Origin: Fontibacterium temperatum
GTDB taxonomy: Bacteria; Pseudomonadota; Alphaproteobacteria; Pelagibacterales; Pelagibacteraceae
DNA: 64,000 nt
Direction of reading: 5' to 3'
Assembly (NCBI GenBank): GCA_964203055.1
Contig: CAXNKS010000001.1
Location: forward strand, 496,001 to 560,000
The translations under genes and the position numbers were made by a program. The notes under the pieces were generated by a model that was given only the letters and a program-made list of their open reading frames with translations, had not been told where the DNA came from and did no database searches. Numbering within the stretch: position 1 is the first letter of the stretch; each line of letters begins with the position of its first letter. Shown one piece after another: positions 63,965-64,000 of this stretch.

Positions 63965-64000
63965 ATGACAACTTTTGATAAAAAAGAAATTCCCCAAGAA
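63965..64000 (+). CDS. Start of an unidentified gene, cut by window edge
   Basis: An open frame from the ATG at 63965 reads MTTFDKKEIPQE to the end of the window. Twelve residues are too few to assign a family. Confidence 0.4.
   Translation, partial: MTTFDKKEIPQE

Overview
The window looks like chromosome from a SAR11-clade (Pelagibacterales) marine alphaproteobacterium. The evidence is very AT-rich DNA, intergenic gaps of only a few bases, many 1-11 bp gene overlaps, A-rich (lysine/asparagine-heavy) coding, and a gene set typical of streamlined oligotrophs: glycolate oxidase, TRAP transport, a split TCA/sdh/leu operon and cytochrome c maturation system I. This assignment is inference from style and content; there is no rRNA in the window.

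Layout. (1) 1-19412, all on the minus strand, reads as one long run: ffh-rpsP-trmD-rplS-leuC-leuD-leuB-asd-sdhCDAB-mmsA-mdh-sucC-sucD-sucA-sucB-lpd. It joins protein targeting and translation genes to leucine synthesis, aspartate semialdehyde dehydrogenase and the lower TCA cycle. A three-hairpin leader precedes ffh and a good promoter sits before mmsA. (2) 19591-21336, plus strand: dapF and ftsY. (3) 21333-28781, minus: alpha/beta hydrolase, 3-hydroxyisobutyrate-dehydrogenase-like enzyme, DMT exporter, amidase and a DctPQM TRAP transporter with a hairpin after dctP. (4) 28971-36905: terC, then a minus-strand glycolate/glyoxylate cluster (FMN hydroxy-acid oxidase, aminotransferase, glcDEF, glyoxylate/hydroxypyruvate reductase). 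(5) 36915-41600: PagL-like outer membrane protein and ccmCDEFGH. (6) 41770-44491: hspQ, DUF3108, yciB and a string of small genes (DUF2794, DUF2256, membrane peptides). (7) 44537-51799: BI-1 protein, aldo/keto reductase, IalB-like protein, argG, folD, hemD, hemC, tsaD. (8) 51893-57745: an acetate module (acs, DUF4212, actP-type symporter) plus an SDHAF4-like DUF1674 gene. (9) 57793-62014: rpe, heparinase-like protein, purH, phhB. (10) 62044-63873: a small scar next to tRNA-Gly(GCC) with a broken fkbM gene between 79-bp perfect direct repeats.

The clearest anomalies are four single-base (+1) disruptions (sucC, acs, the actP-type symporter, fkbM), the fkbM/direct-repeat scar, the structured ffh leader, the ccmC leader with two nested inverted repeats, and a head-to-head overlap of the DUF3108 and yciB reading frames. 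I found no CRISPR array, insertion sequence, prophage or clearly undescribed multi-gene system. No gene-free stretch exceeds 300 bases.
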